From positions 1 to 30,042 of the IMG/VR virus record IMGVR_UViG_3300048070_000030: a stretch of 30,042 bases of DNA, one strand, 5' to 3'. A program made the translations under genes and the position numbers. The stretch is from a virus. This document shows positions 12,435-21,764 of this stretch, one piece after another; position 1 is the first letter of the stretch; every line of letters starts with the position of its first letter. The notes below the pieces were generated by a model. It did no database searches, was not told the origin of the DNA, and saw only the letters and a program-made list of their open reading frames with translations.

Positions 12435-14190
12435 GACGATTCATCATCATCTCTCGCTGCATGTAACCCCGAAGGTTGGGAGGGACACGAGGTCCTCCCT
12501 GCACGAAAGGATCCGCTCCCGGCGGAGGTGCAATAGGTCCTCCACGTGGATCGTACCCGGCAGGTTTCATCGGCATTGGCATGCGCTGCGTCATCATCGG
12601 AGGTTGCATCGGCGCAGGACTACCCGGTCCATTTGTTGTTTGCTCCAAGCCCCCCATGACTGGTTGAGTCGTAGACATCATCCGAGGATCGATGCGAGGT
12701 GGCATCCCACCCATCGGCTTTGTCATTCCAGCCATCCGAGGAGGTACGCCACCAACGGGAGCAGCAGCATAGCCGCCCACAGCGTAGCCAACACGACCAC
12801 CACGATACTTCTCTTCCAGCTCCCGAAGCTCGCGCTCGGTACGTGTCTCCGAGGCTTCCTTCTTGCCGAGTAGGGACGCGAGCCAACCGACTTCTTCTTC
12901 CTCCTCAGCTTTCGCTGCCGGTGGGGGTGGCGGATCCACATGATGCTTGCGCTCCCACAGGTTGTAACGAGCAGAGCCCTCGGGATACGGGTTGGGTCCT
13001 TCAGCGTGTCCGGGACGGACTGCGCCCCCTTCTTGGTAGCGTCTCACGGCTCCTCCTTCGGCTGATCCGAGTATTTGTTCGAGGCGTGCTCGATGAGCCA
13101 GCAGCGCCCGTGAATGATCTGTGTCTCTTCCTGCCATGCGATCTGGCGGCGTGTAAGGTGTGACAGGAGGCGGCACGAGACCACCATCTGGAGGCCTTCC
13201 CGGCGGAAGGACGGTGTCATCACCGGGTACAGTTCCCGGAGGAACGCGTCGACCTCCTCGTCCGCCACGCCCACCTCGACCACCACGTGGACCGAGTCCG
13301 GAAGGATAGGTCGGCGTCGTGACGCCATCAATTGCACTCTCACCCGTCACAGTTTGTTGCGGGGGGTACCAGTTGACCGATTTAATATCGACGCCTTCGC
13401 CCAGAGGTCGGTCGGGTGTCCAACCGTTCGCCCCCTTCTGACGCATCGCCCAAAAGAACTTCGCCAGCGCTGTTTTGCCGGGGATGTCAGCCCACGTTCT
13501 CATTTCCACGTCGCCACCTTCCTGCATGTGTAGTCCCGGTGCGAATCCACGTTGCACGATGTCACTCATAGGAGCCAGACCCCCTTCGTACATTCCCGGT
13601 GGTGATGTCGAAATGTAAGACGCCGGGTCACGTCGAATTATATTGCGTGCCAATCCAACACCTCCTCCGGGTACAGTACCGTAAGGTGCTTCAGAACCTG
13701 CCGGAGTAGGAGGGTAGAACACAGTGTGCTTGTTGAGATCTGAGGCATACTTTCGACCCTTCTTTCCCTTCGCTCCTTGCACACCCTTCCGAGTTTCCGG
13801 TGGGGTATAGGCAACCCAACCCGCGCGCACCAGAGAACGCCGCTTACGAGCGTTCTTAACGTTTGACAAGATCTCGTCACCGTACTTGCCCTCCTCCTGT
13901 CGACGCAACGCCTGCTTCCGACGTTGTCGCTCGTTCTTGCCAGTCCCTCGCTTGACGTTAGGATCCGTTGCCCATGGAGCCATGAGGTCGTACACGCGCA
14001 GGTCTTTATTCTTCCGCGAGCCCCAGTTGAAATAATTTGAAGTGCCTCCGGTCGCCATGTGCAACGCGCCCTTGTCGGCCTCGTGAAATTCACTCGCCAC
14101 ACTCTGAGGAATACCTGCGCGCTTTGCGAAGTCGGGATTGTTGGCTGCAGCTGCCATGAAGCGCCGCTGCTTCGGTGACGTGCTAGGCAT
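12289..14190 (-). CDS. Pro/Gly-rich virion-associated protein
   Basis: This 633-residue protein is the last gene of the virion module. It opens with SPKQRRFMAAAANNPDFA and GIPQSVASEF (5-35), a helical N-terminus that I recall from proteins of many marine phages near packaging or structural genes. Residues 60-150 are basic. A short folded segment (about 231-280) is followed by long low-complexity stretches: repeated GGR at 303-313, then Pro/Gly/Met-rich sequence to the end. EGG motifs lie at 200-204, 222-226, 377-380 and 385-389. The start overlaps the small terminase stop by 8 bases. A structural or packaging role is inferred. The far C-terminus is weakly constrained and overlaps an opposite gene. 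Confidence 0.7.
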   Translation of the reverse strand: MPSTSPKQRRFMAAAANNPDFAKRAGIPQSVASEFHEADKGALHMATGGTSNYFNWGSRKNKDLRVYDLMAPWATDPNVKRGTGKNERQRRKQALRRQEEGKYGDEILSNVKNARKRRSLVRAGWVAYTPPETRKGVQGAKGKKGRKYASDLNKHTVFYPPTPAGSEAPYGTVPGGGVGLARNIIRRDPASYISTSPPGMYEGGLAPMSDIVQRGFAPGLHMQEGGDVEMRTWADIPGKTALAKFFWAMRQKGANGWTPDRPLGEGVDIKSVNWYPPQQTVTGESAIDGVTTPTYPSGLGPRGGRGGRGGRGGRRVPPGTVPGDDTVLPPGRPPDGGLVPPPVTPYTPPDRMAGRDTDHSRALLAHRARLEQILGSAEGGAVRRYQEGGAVRPGHAEGPNPYPEGSARYNLWERKHHVDPPPPPAAKAEEEEEVGWLASLLGKKEASETRTERELRELEEKYRGGRVGYAVGGYAAAPVGGVPPRMAGMTKPMGGMPPRIDPRMMSTTQPVMGGLEQTTNGPGSPAPMQPPMMTQRMPMPMKPAGYDPRGGPIAPPPGADPFVQGGPRVPPNLRGYMQREMMMNRPRRGIPGPAGAGGAPNRVGQSDQQGGLARALQRGTGRPPMSRRQGFYR

Positions 14191-14749
14191 CTTCTATCTC
14201 CCCGGTACGTCCGTCGATCAGAGCGTTGTCCGGTTTCGGTTTGATCAGTGCAAGGATCGAAGACATGACTTCCATCTTCGTCTCGTCGCGCAGTCCGATA
14301 GGTGCATCTGCTGCGCCGCGCACTTCAGTCTCTCGACGGTCAGACCAGTTCTTGCGCTGACGATTGGTCAGCCACAACTTGATCGCCTGCACGTCGGGCT
14401 TGTACTTCTTCTGCGTGGTGTGTGTGATGATCTCACCGTCCCACATCATCACCTTCTCTTCGTCGTGTTCATAGCCGGTGGCCGTCTGGAACAGTGCGTT
14501 GAGTACAGCTGCATCAGCGTCGGTGTAACCATCCTCGACTGCTTTCTTGAACGAGGGATACTGCGCCTTCCAGATGCCCATCTGCTGACGGCTGATGTCG
14601 AAGATCTCAGAGATGTCATCCTCATCGAAACCGTTCATCATGATCGCGCGAATCTGGTCAGCGTAGTCAGGCAGGAACACACGCTGACCTGCCGACATGA
14701 TCTGACCGTGTCGGTTCCGCGCTTTGCGATTGATTCGTTTAGCAGGCAT
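14183..14749 (-). CDS. Terminase small subunit
   Basis: This 188-residue protein likely recognises phage DNA for packaging. Residues 27-68 form a helix-turn-helix-like region (DEDDISEIFDISRQQMGIW). A helical section follows (FKKAVEDGYTDADAAVL), then a beta element where KVMMWDGEII is followed by TTQKKYKPD, then PDVQAIKLWLTNRQRKNW at 118-135. That order, with the A-x-K-x-WL-x-NR block, is typical of small terminases from many tailed phages. It starts at an ATG overlapping the previous stop by one base (TAATG). The large subunit, usually adjacent, is not in the window; the next gene is a low-complexity virion protein instead. Confidence 0.82.
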   Translation of the reverse strand: MPAKRINRKARNRHGQIMSAGQRVFLPDYADQIRAIMMNGFDEDDISEIFDISRQQMGIWKAQYPSFKKAVEDGYTDADAAVLNALFQTATGYEHDEEKVMMWDGEIITHTTQKKYKPDVQAIKLWLTNRQRKNWSDRRETEVRGAADAPIGLRDETKMEVMSSILALIKPKPDNALIDGRTGEIEDA

Positions 14750-17247
14750 TAGGGCTCCTCTACTACTGCCTCTTCCTCTTCACCACCACCCATGCCCAGC
14801 ATCTCCAACAGCCGCGCACCGATACTCTGTTCCTCTTCTGCAGTCCCTGCCGCTTGTTCGAGCTGCTGCATCATGTCGGGTGCGACTCCCGGAGGAGGAC
14901 CTTTGCCCATGGCTTCCAGCAGTCCCTCGGACGCGTACACCATGTCATGCTCGTCAGAAGAATCCCACTCCTGCGCAGTCATTCGACCACCAGCCATGAG
15001 CATCGGAGTGATCTGTTGCATGATCATGTCCTTCATGGCCGGGTCGCTCTTGACATGATACAGGCGCAGCAAAAGATTTCTGACCGGCGCACTCTGGTAG
15101 GCATTACCTGCTGCGCCGACGAGGCCCAGCGTGATCAGGTTAATTGCGTTTGCAGCTTTCTGACCAAAGCCCCCGGAAGCTGCCATGCCGACACCCTTCC
15201 CGGTTTCCTGCGCAGCTCCCGTCATGCGCAAGTACTCACGCATACCCTCTAGGAGATTACGCTCCTCACCTGCGGGGAAGAGACTCTCCAACTGGGTGTT
15301 GTTGTTGTCCATCCACGACATGAGCTTCTTCGGATCTGCAATCAGATCATCGGCAGGACCTGATCGCCAACCGGCTTTGTACAACCCGTCTTGCAGGAAC
15401 ATACGACGGGCATGTTCACGACCGGTGGGCGTCATCTCTTTGACCATGGTGCCGATCAAAGCATCGTCGCCCGTCGCCATTACTTTACGAACTACCTGCT
15501 CGTCAACGTCGCCCGCCTCGATCAGTGAACGCAGAGTGCCCTTCTCTTCAGTGCGCACCAAATCGTCAAGCTGGTTCGTTGCACGAATCCATGCTGCACC
15601 CGCTGAACCACCCTCTTCTTTCGCGTGGCGTGTCAGGTCAGCTTTGAGTGAGTCAGCAACTTCATTGATTGCAGCCTTAGCTCTGGGTGGAGCGTTCGCT
15701 GCCTGCGTGTACAGGTACTCAAGCCAGTCGTTCATCGTGCCGAAGTCACGCGGGAACTTCTGTCCCGCAGGCGTATCGACACCCTGCCAGATTTGATTGC
15801 GAACTTTATCCAAGAGCGCAATGGTGCCCTTGTCACCGAGATCGCCGCGCTTCAGTTCCTGATCGATCATGCTCTTGATGTTCAAGCGGAAGTCGCGCAG
15901 CACGATGTCGTTGGTACCGATCTGATCGATAGCCGTATCGATACCTTGACGTGCGGCATCCAAGCGTGCACCTGCGCGACGGTTCAGATTCTGAGCAACT
16001 TGATAACCGTAACGGGTGTTCACATTGAGATCGTATTTATCCGCCAGCCAGCGCAACACTTCGACACGTTGCTCACGCTGTCTGATGCGCAGGCCACCCG
16101 TACCGGTAAGCGGCATACGCTCGACCATCTTGAGCAGGATCTGCCGGAACGGTGTGTGTGCTTCTGGCACTGCATCTTGTGTCGTCAAGATCGCGGGACG
16201 TTTCGACTGCAGGTGAGGCTTCATCCTTTGAACGAAATCCAACACCTGCTGCTTACGTGGGCCGAGAACTTCTTTCAGTCCTTCGAACTTGGTTTGCAGA
16301 CCAAAGAAATTCTCCGGGATATAGCTGCCAATGAAACGACCACTCCGCTGGGCAAGACCCATCAAGGGGCGAGCGATATCAATCAGAGGACCGATGCCTG
16401 CACTCAATGCAACGTCGAGCTTGTCGAACTGTCCGCCTGCCATCTCTTGACCTTGCTGAATGGCAGCTTCAGTGGCACTGGCAGTCAACGCACCGACACC
16501 CATGCGAGCAGCAGTCCCTTCGATGGCTCCGGTAATGCGTCCTGCCGGAGTAAACATTGCAGTCAGTCCCAGAGCCTGCATCGTATCCATCATGCTCCAG
16601 CCCGGACGATTGATGACAGCTCGATGACCTGTCTTGTTGTTGCCGACGATGATGGTGCCATCAGGGGCAGTCTGGATCCCGATGTCTGGGAAAAGAGGGT
16701 TGCCCTGTTCGTCAGTCTGCGTCAGCAGCATTGCGATCTCAGCAGGGTCATGCATTGTCATTGCGGCAGATGCCAACCAGAGCTTCTGATCGTTGCCGAT
16801 GTCCTGTAAAACTCCGCTGCCAGTACGTCGAGTAGGAGAGACCATCATCTCCTCTCGTTCGCGCAGCTCCATCATGGCACCCATCTTTGCAAACGTACTT
16901 GCTTTGGGATCGTTGAGCACAGCGTTCAACTGTTCAAAGCGAGGATCCATTTCCTGACCCCCGATGAACAGTTCGGGCAGCTCCTTCGCTGCGCGCGATG
17001 TACCGGGTTCCATCGGGAACTCCGAGAAGGGTCCTTGCCGAATGAGGTCCAGTCCACCGGCCTCACCAGAACGTACGAAATCTATCGCAGCCCCAGTAGG
17101 ATCCTGCGCAGCCTCGCCGAGGAAACTCATGTCGAGTCCACGACCAAGATCTTCTGCGTCACCTTCCTGTCTTCGGCCTGCAGGTATCGCGCCCCACGCC
17201 TCGGGACCTTCGACTTCTCCGCCTTCCTGATATTTACGCTTTGCCAT
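14749..17247 (-). CDS. Large internal virion / DNA-ejection protein candidate
   Basis: This 832-residue protein carries KYQEGG at residues 5-10, directly after its start. Residues 110-215 are mostly helical. Residues 216-310 are rich in Gly, Ala and Met with long hydrophobic runs (ALGLTAMFTPAGRITGAI, LSAGIGPLIDIARPLMGLA), as seen in phage proteins that insert into membranes. Residues 330-640 are long charged helices, and the C-terminus is acidic (EEEEAVVEEP). It sits between the small terminase and other virion genes. A DNA-ejection role is inferred from composition and position; I see no lysozyme motif. Confidence 0.65.
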   Translation of the reverse strand: MAKRKYQEGGEVEGPEAWGAIPAGRRQEGDAEDLGRGLDMSFLGEAAQDPTGAAIDFVRSGEAGGLDLIRQGPFSEFPMEPGTSRAAKELPELFIGGQEMDPRFEQLNAVLNDPKASTFAKMGAMMELREREEMMVSPTRRTGSGVLQDIGNDQKLWLASAAMTMHDPAEIAMLLTQTDEQGNPLFPDIGIQTAPDGTIIVGNNKTGHRAVINRPGWSMMDTMQALGLTAMFTPAGRITGAIEGTAARMGVGALTASATEAAIQQGQEMAGGQFDKLDVALSAGIGPLIDIARPLMGLAQRSGRFIGSYIPENFFGLQTKFEGLKEVLGPRKQQVLDFVQRMKPHLQSKRPAILTTQDAVPEAHTPFRQILLKMVERMPLTGTGGLRIRQREQRVEVLRWLADKYDLNVNTRYGYQVAQNLNRRAGARLDAARQGIDTAIDQIGTNDIVLRDFRLNIKSMIDQELKRGDLGDKGTIALLDKVRNQIWQGVDTPAGQKFPRDFGTMNDWLEYLYTQAANAPPRAKAAINEVADSLKADLTRHAKEEGGSAGAAWIRATNQLDDLVRTEEKGTLRSLIEAGDVDEQVVRKVMATGDDALIGTMVKEMTPTGREHARRMFLQDGLYKAGWRSGPADDLIADPKKLMSWMDNNNTQLESLFPAGEERNLLEGMREYLRMTGAAQETGKGVGMAASGGFGQKAANAINLITLGLVGAAGNAYQSAPVRNLLLRLYHVKSDPAMKDMIMQQITPMLMAGGRMTAQEWDSSDEHDMVYASEGLLEAMGKGPPPGVAPDMMQQLEQAAGTAEEEQSIGARLLEMLGMGGGEEEEAVVEEP

Positions 17248-17250
17248 GGG

Positions 17251-18513
17251 TTACTCTCTTGGCTTCGTGTATACCGGTCCACCCCAGTCACCCGCTTCAA
17301 AAAACACGGTACCGGGATCCAGTGCGTCGTACTTTTCTTTCGTAAGTGGGCCTTGAACAGGTCTCGCATCAGGTATCCACGTATTACCTTCCGCAGTCTC
17401 CCACAAATCAGCGACCGCATCTTTGTCACCGGACTGAAACGCCTCTCGAATACCTCTCCGAACATTCACAGAGTAGATAGCTTCCATCTGCTTGAGCATG
17501 CGATAGTTTGCCGTAGCATTTTGACCAAGGCCTACCGAGATTCCCTTCATCTCCATGACGTCACGGTCGGACGACGAGCCTTTCAGATCTGCCAGTTTCT
17601 TGAGGTAATCATCAGCGATGCGCATCTGCAACTCAGTCAGCTCTACCGTGTCACCGAAGTCGACGTTGAGAAAATTGGCGAGCCGATTCTTCAGTACGTT
17701 GACACCACTGGTTTCAATGATGGTCTCAGCATTTTCCAGAAGTTCGTTTGCACGACGTACATTTACGAGAGATGTTTTCACTCTGTATGCAGTCCCGATC
17801 ATATCTTCACTGCGGGCAGTCTGAGACTCCGCTCGATCTGCTGCTTCAGTCAGAGCAGCGATACGCGCAGGCTCCAGTCGATCTGCAGCAATGAAGTACT
17901 CACCGTCGTCGTCTTTGAGAGCCATCATGTCCGGTGCGCCACTCTGGTCTTCACGAACAACACCGAAAATCAGACGCTGCTGCCCAATAGGTTTGTTCAC
18001 GTCCTCCGGTGCAACCATAGTTTGGACGCCACCGTGCAATGACTTCGCCTGATTGCCGTAGCCCGTCTGCTTGAGCAACTGATCGATCATCTCACTCTCG
18101 GCAGCGATCTCAGCGGACGTCAGTGCATACTCCTGCTCGTCCCACATGGTCTCTGCTTCACCACGTCGTGCGGACTCTTCGCGCAATGCACCCGCAGCCA
18201 TGCCAACGTTCTCTCCGAACGCACCTGTCTGAGTCGGTGACAACATGGCCTGCGCAAGAGCGAGCCACTTGTCCTGTTCCATGCGGGATCTCTGATCGTC
18301 GCGACGTGATGCCAAGTTCTCCCGTGTTGCGCGCAACCGGTCGATAGCCGATTGTTTGTTGTTCATGATCAGCTGGGTAAGAGATTGCCCTGCTCCGGGA
18401 TTCGTCGTGCGTTGCACGATCTCTTCCGGCGTAAGACTCTCTTCCTCTTCAGGCATAGGTGGTCCCATGACTGCTGCGAGCCCGCCTTCCTGAAATCTCA
18501 TTGGTGTTCTCAT
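17251..18513 (-). CDS. Helical virion protein, DNA-ejection-type candidate
   Basis: I start at ATG 18513, which forms an ATGA junction with the previous stop and has GGAG ahead of it; a TTG at 18534 would add 7 residues. The 420-residue protein has RFQEGG at 6-11, nearly matching the N-terminus of the next gene. A long predominantly helical body follows, rich in Glu, Ala, Gln and Met (TAEIAAESEMIDQLL, MADQ-type repeats absent). Large helical proteins in this position of podovirus genomes are commonly ejected with the DNA. I do not recognise a specific family. Confidence 0.65.
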   Translation of the reverse strand: MRTPMRFQEGGLAAVMGPPMPEEEESLTPEEIVQRTTNPGAGQSLTQLIMNNKQSAIDRLRATRENLASRRDDQRSRMEQDKWLALAQAMLSPTQTGAFGENVGMAAGALREESARRGEAETMWDEQEYALTSAEIAAESEMIDQLLKQTGYGNQAKSLHGGVQTMVAPEDVNKPIGQQRLIFGVVREDQSGAPDMMALKDDDGEYFIAADRLEPARIAALTEAADRAESQTARSEDMIGTAYRVKTSLVNVRRANELLENAETIIETSGVNVLKNRLANFLNVDFGDTVELTELQMRIADDYLKKLADLKGSSSDRDVMEMKGISVGLGQNATANYRMLKQMEAIYSVNVRRGIREAFQSGDKDAVADLWETAEGNTWIPDARPVQGPLTKEKYDALDPGTVFFEAGDWGGPVYTKPRE

Positions 18514-19811
18514 TGCTGCTTCTCCGGCCTCCAATGCGAGGGCATTTCATCTGACTCCTGTACCAGATTTTTCCCTCCGAGAATGCCAACAGACTCAAAC
18601 GGATTCTTCACCAGCTTCCGCGCCCAGTTGCTGACTCCCGTCGCTGCCCTAGTGAAAGTCGGGAAGTACTGGTTGAAGAACTGTGCCAGCCCTCCCTGTG
18701 CATAGCCGCCCTCAGCGAATGCTTTTGGGTACGCATACCCACCCTCCGCATAGTCAGGTACCTCTTCCCACTCTCCGTCGATGTATCCACCTTCGGCATT
18801 GCCATCGTTCAAGCCTCGGTACACACCGTACGCGCCGACAATCTGTGACAGCGGTGACGGTTGGTAAATGCTCGCCGGTCCCACATCCGTTCGAGTCTGC
18901 GTGGTATCCATCGGCAGACCCCTGATCAGCTGGTTCATGAATGCAAGTCGGTCGAACGGCAACTGACGCTGTTCGAGGAAGTCTTGGTAAGCCAGATCCA
19001 GACTGCGCTGATCCTGTCCTTGCTGCTGTGCACCGATGCCTTCCAGTGCTGCTGCATCCAAGTACCCCATCCGTTGAGACGCTTCGCCCATCCGGCCCAG
19101 ACCTTCGGCACCTTGGTACATCTGCTGGGCACCAGCCTCTTCGAGGGCACCGACGATGCGTGCCAGCTCGGCGTCGCGCTGTCGTCCCTGCCCAAAGATG
19201 TCTGCCGCCTGACCATACGCACCGTGAAGTGCTTCGAGTCGTTGCGCTTCGAGGCCTTCCGAAATGTCGCGTGTACCACGAATAGCGATGTCTTCCATCG
19301 ACCCGGTGCCACCACGAGATCCGTACTGACCTGCGCCTCCGAACATGCCAGAGACACGAGGCATGAACTCCTCGGTCAGGGTGCGCGTTGCGAGATCCTC
19401 CTGTCGGTCGAGCACGTTCCCGATGTACGGGCTCATGTAGTCCTCGACGACGCCGGGGTCGGTCCAGTCCTGTGCTCCACGTGCAACAAACGGAGCTGAG
19501 GCACGCCCGATGTTCGCAGCGCGATCCAGACCTCCCATGTAGCCCTGTGCGCCCGCTTCGAGGTAGGGCTGGTACGCACCCACGTTCGCCTCTGTCAGGC
19601 CAAATGCGGCCTGCTGCTCGGGCGTAAAGCCTGCGATCCTCGGCCCACCGTACGGGATGTAGGGCTCAGCAGCCGCTGCGTTCGCTCGCGCGATCAGCCC
19701 CTGCGTGTAGTCCGACATCCACTTCGGGATATTTTCTACGGTTTGTCCGTAGGTTGTGACCGACTGTGGAGGACGTCCCTCAAATAGGAAGTCGTAAACG
19801 CTGTCTGACAT
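18510..19811 (-). CDS. Virion protein with C-terminal EGG repeats
   Basis: This 433-residue protein is largely helical with many Gln and Ala residues (GAQQQGQDQRSLDLAYQDF near 255-280, then RQLPFDRL). The pattern is familiar from virion proteins of marine podoviruses, often annotated as internal or tail proteins without known function. Residues 338-375 carry NAEGGY, YAEGGY, FAEGGY and AQGGL in quick succession, followed by a basic, hydrophobic C-terminus. It starts at an ATG overlapping the upstream stop by one base, and its stop overlaps the next start (ATGA). Confidence 0.7.
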   Translation of the reverse strand: MSDSVYDFLFEGRPPQSVTTYGQTVENIPKWMSDYTQGLIARANAAAAEPYIPYGGPRIAGFTPEQQAAFGLTEANVGAYQPYLEAGAQGYMGGLDRAANIGRASAPFVARGAQDWTDPGVVEDYMSPYIGNVLDRQEDLATRTLTEEFMPRVSGMFGGAGQYGSRGGTGSMEDIAIRGTRDISEGLEAQRLEALHGAYGQAADIFGQGRQRDAELARIVGALEEAGAQQMYQGAEGLGRMGEASQRMGYLDAAALEGIGAQQQGQDQRSLDLAYQDFLEQRQLPFDRLAFMNQLIRGLPMDTTQTRTDVGPASIYQPSPLSQIVGAYGVYRGLNDGNAEGGYIDGEWEEVPDYAEGGYAYPKAFAEGGYAQGGLAQFFNQYFPTFTRAATGVSNWARKLVKNPFESVGILGGKNLVQESDEMPSHWRPEKQQ

Positions 19812-21760
19812 TACGCTCTCCCTGCCGCAGCTCGGAGCCGTGGCATGTAACTCTCGACCGACTTCGCCTTATGGCTGAAGCCCCCCTTCTTCAGGTTGGT
19901 CGCCTTGTGTTTGCGCAGGTTCTGACGCATCTCATCGAGACGCTGAGCCCCCGCCTTGCCAGATCCGTCACCGAGAAGTGCGACCGTTTCGGCGTCTATG
20001 ACGTATTCACCGTCGCTCAGGCGCGCGGGGATGTCATCTGACCTACCAGTGCCCGGTCCCATGACGAAGCGCTCAGCGCCGCTCTCGTAGCCTCCCATGG
20101 CGAATCCAGTGCCCTGTCCAAGAGGCTGCTGGCCCGGTGGGTACCAGTTGCCGTCAGGTCCTGAGGTGTACCCGGCCTGCCGGAGCTGTGGAATCGCCTG
20201 TCGGGCCATCTGAGCCGGGATGACCTGCCCTGTGGCGATCATACCTTGAACCCCTTGGCCCATCGGAGCGCCAGCGGCTTCGAGCCCGCCTGTCGTCGGC
20301 GTCCCGACTTCCCCGGAGAAGGGATCTGGCGTGATGAACAAAGCTTCACCTGACTGCGGTGCGCCGGTCGTCCCGTAGGTGTAGTACGCATTCGGATCGG
20401 TCGGGCCGATGAACTGACGCGTGCTGCTGTAGACGGGAAGGTCCTCGCGCATCCACGGAGGCATCTCCGGAGCCTGTGGATCTTCGTACTCACCACCGAA
20501 GGCACCGGCACCTGCCATGAGCGGGAGTCCGTACTTGATCAGGGTATCCATGTCCAACCCGGCAGGGGCTGGCGCAGGAGCACCTCCGCCTCCCGGAGCG
20601 GGAGTCACAATCGGAGGCTCTGGCGGACCTGCGGGTCCTCCCGGCTCACCGTAACCGGGCTCCGGTGCAGGTGGTCCCATCTGTTCGAGACCTCCACGCG
20701 GTTGCGCCGTGACCTGTATCTCTTCGAGGGTCTCGGGAGGCCTGCGTGCGAGGATGCCCCCTTCCGGAGGAGCTTCGAGTCCGAACATCTGTTGACCTTT
20801 GGCCGCGAGCGAGTCCATGGTCGGCTTCATCATCTGGCCCAGTGCGCCTTGCATGGCACCTGATGCGAAGTCACCCCCTGACAGGGAGGATCCTGCGCCA
20901 CCTGCCAAACTGGATCCGACCAATGCTGCGGTCGAGTCCGACAGTCCGGGAGCGATGTCCTTGACGAAGCCACCCGCAACGTCACCGAGACCACCAGTGA
21001 CAGCACCGGAGATGGCACCTGACATGAAGTCGCCACCACCTGCTGCAGACATGCCGCCACGCAGGAGAGCATTACCGACGACACTCGCCGCTGTGCCTGA
21101 CGCACCCAGCATGCCGCCGATAGCTGTGCCCAGTCCGGGGGCAAAGATGCTCAACGCGATGGGTGCAACGACTTGGAAGATTTTCGAGCTGAAGACTTTC
21201 TTCACTGCTTTCTTGACCTTCTTCCAGATCTTGGACAGGAACCCATATTCGGGCATGCCGGTGTCAGGGTTGGTCTCAGCAGGACCCCACATCGCTTGGA
21301 TGACTTCGAACTCTTCAGGGCTCATGTGCAGCAAGACGGAATCAGCACCACGTCCACCCTTGCGCGTTACCTGAGCGGCGGATGCGAGACCACCTTCCGC
21401 CTTCTCGACGTAGCCGCCCATCTCGTAGAGACGCACCTTCTTGGCCTCGCCTTTCGTAGCACCGGCCTTCTTCATCATCTCTTGCGCAGCGAATGAGTAC
21501 AGCAACTCAGGCCCACCGGGCATCGACTCGATCAGGTCAACTGCTTCGAGGATGTCTTGATCAGCACCCTGCGTCTTCAGCAAATCACCCAGCCCACGTC
21601 GTGCACGGATACCTTGCGTCGCGTTGCTCTTTTTACGCTCTTCTTCAGTCGGCATCGGTTTGCCTTTGCGCGCTCCGGGCGTATACGGACCTCCGGGAGG
21701 ACCTTGCGCTTCAATCCGCTTCGGTTTGCCGCCTTTCTCAGGTGGTTTCATGTCTGCCAT
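19811..21760 (-). CDS. Gly/Ala-rich virion protein with amphipathic and hydrophobic core
   Basis: The start is ATG 21760, four bases after the upstream stop; the frame stays open to 21910, but that part overlaps the previous gene. The 649-residue protein has YEMGGY and AEGGL near 112-125. Residues 163-177 form a lysine-rich amphipathic helix (LSKIWKKVKKAVKKVF), then comes a Gly/Ala/Ser hydrophobic section to about 300 (IALSIFAPGLGTAIGG). The middle is Pro-rich. The end holds MGPGTGRSDDIPARLSDG and EYVIDAETVALLGDGS, a block I recall from many marine phage virion proteins. Membrane insertion during DNA ejection is my inference. Confidence 0.7.
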   Translation of the reverse strand: MADMKPPEKGGKPKRIEAQGPPGGPYTPGARKGKPMPTEEERKKSNATQGIRARRGLGDLLKTQGADQDILEAVDLIESMPGGPELLYSFAAQEMMKKAGATKGEAKKVRLYEMGGYVEKAEGGLASAAQVTRKGGRGADSVLLHMSPEEFEVIQAMWGPAETNPDTGMPEYGFLSKIWKKVKKAVKKVFSSKIFQVVAPIALSIFAPGLGTAIGGMLGASGTAASVVGNALLRGGMSAAGGGDFMSGAISGAVTGGLGDVAGGFVKDIAPGLSDSTAALVGSSLAGGAGSSLSGGDFASGAMQGALGQMMKPTMDSLAAKGQQMFGLEAPPEGGILARRPPETLEEIQVTAQPRGGLEQMGPPAPEPGYGEPGGPAGPPEPPIVTPAPGGGGAPAPAPAGLDMDTLIKYGLPLMAGAGAFGGEYEDPQAPEMPPWMREDLPVYSSTRQFIGPTDPNAYYTYGTTGAPQSGEALFITPDPFSGEVGTPTTGGLEAAGAPMGQGVQGMIATGQVIPAQMARQAIPQLRQAGYTSGPDGNWYPPGQQPLGQGTGFAMGGYESGAERFVMGPGTGRSDDIPARLSDGEYVIDAETVALLGDGSGKAGAQRLDEMRQNLRKHKATNLKKGGFSHKAKSVESYMPRLRAAAGRA

Positions 21761-21764
21761 CGTT

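Noticed and set aside
15793-16809. 338-codon plus-strand frame opposite the large virion protein
   Set aside because: It is isolated, uncoupled to any plus-strand gene, and explained by codon bias in the minus-strand gene.
17035-18042. 335-codon plus-strand frame opposite virion genes
   Set aside because: It crosses a junction between two minus-strand genes with good starts and stops, and no plus-strand signal supports it.
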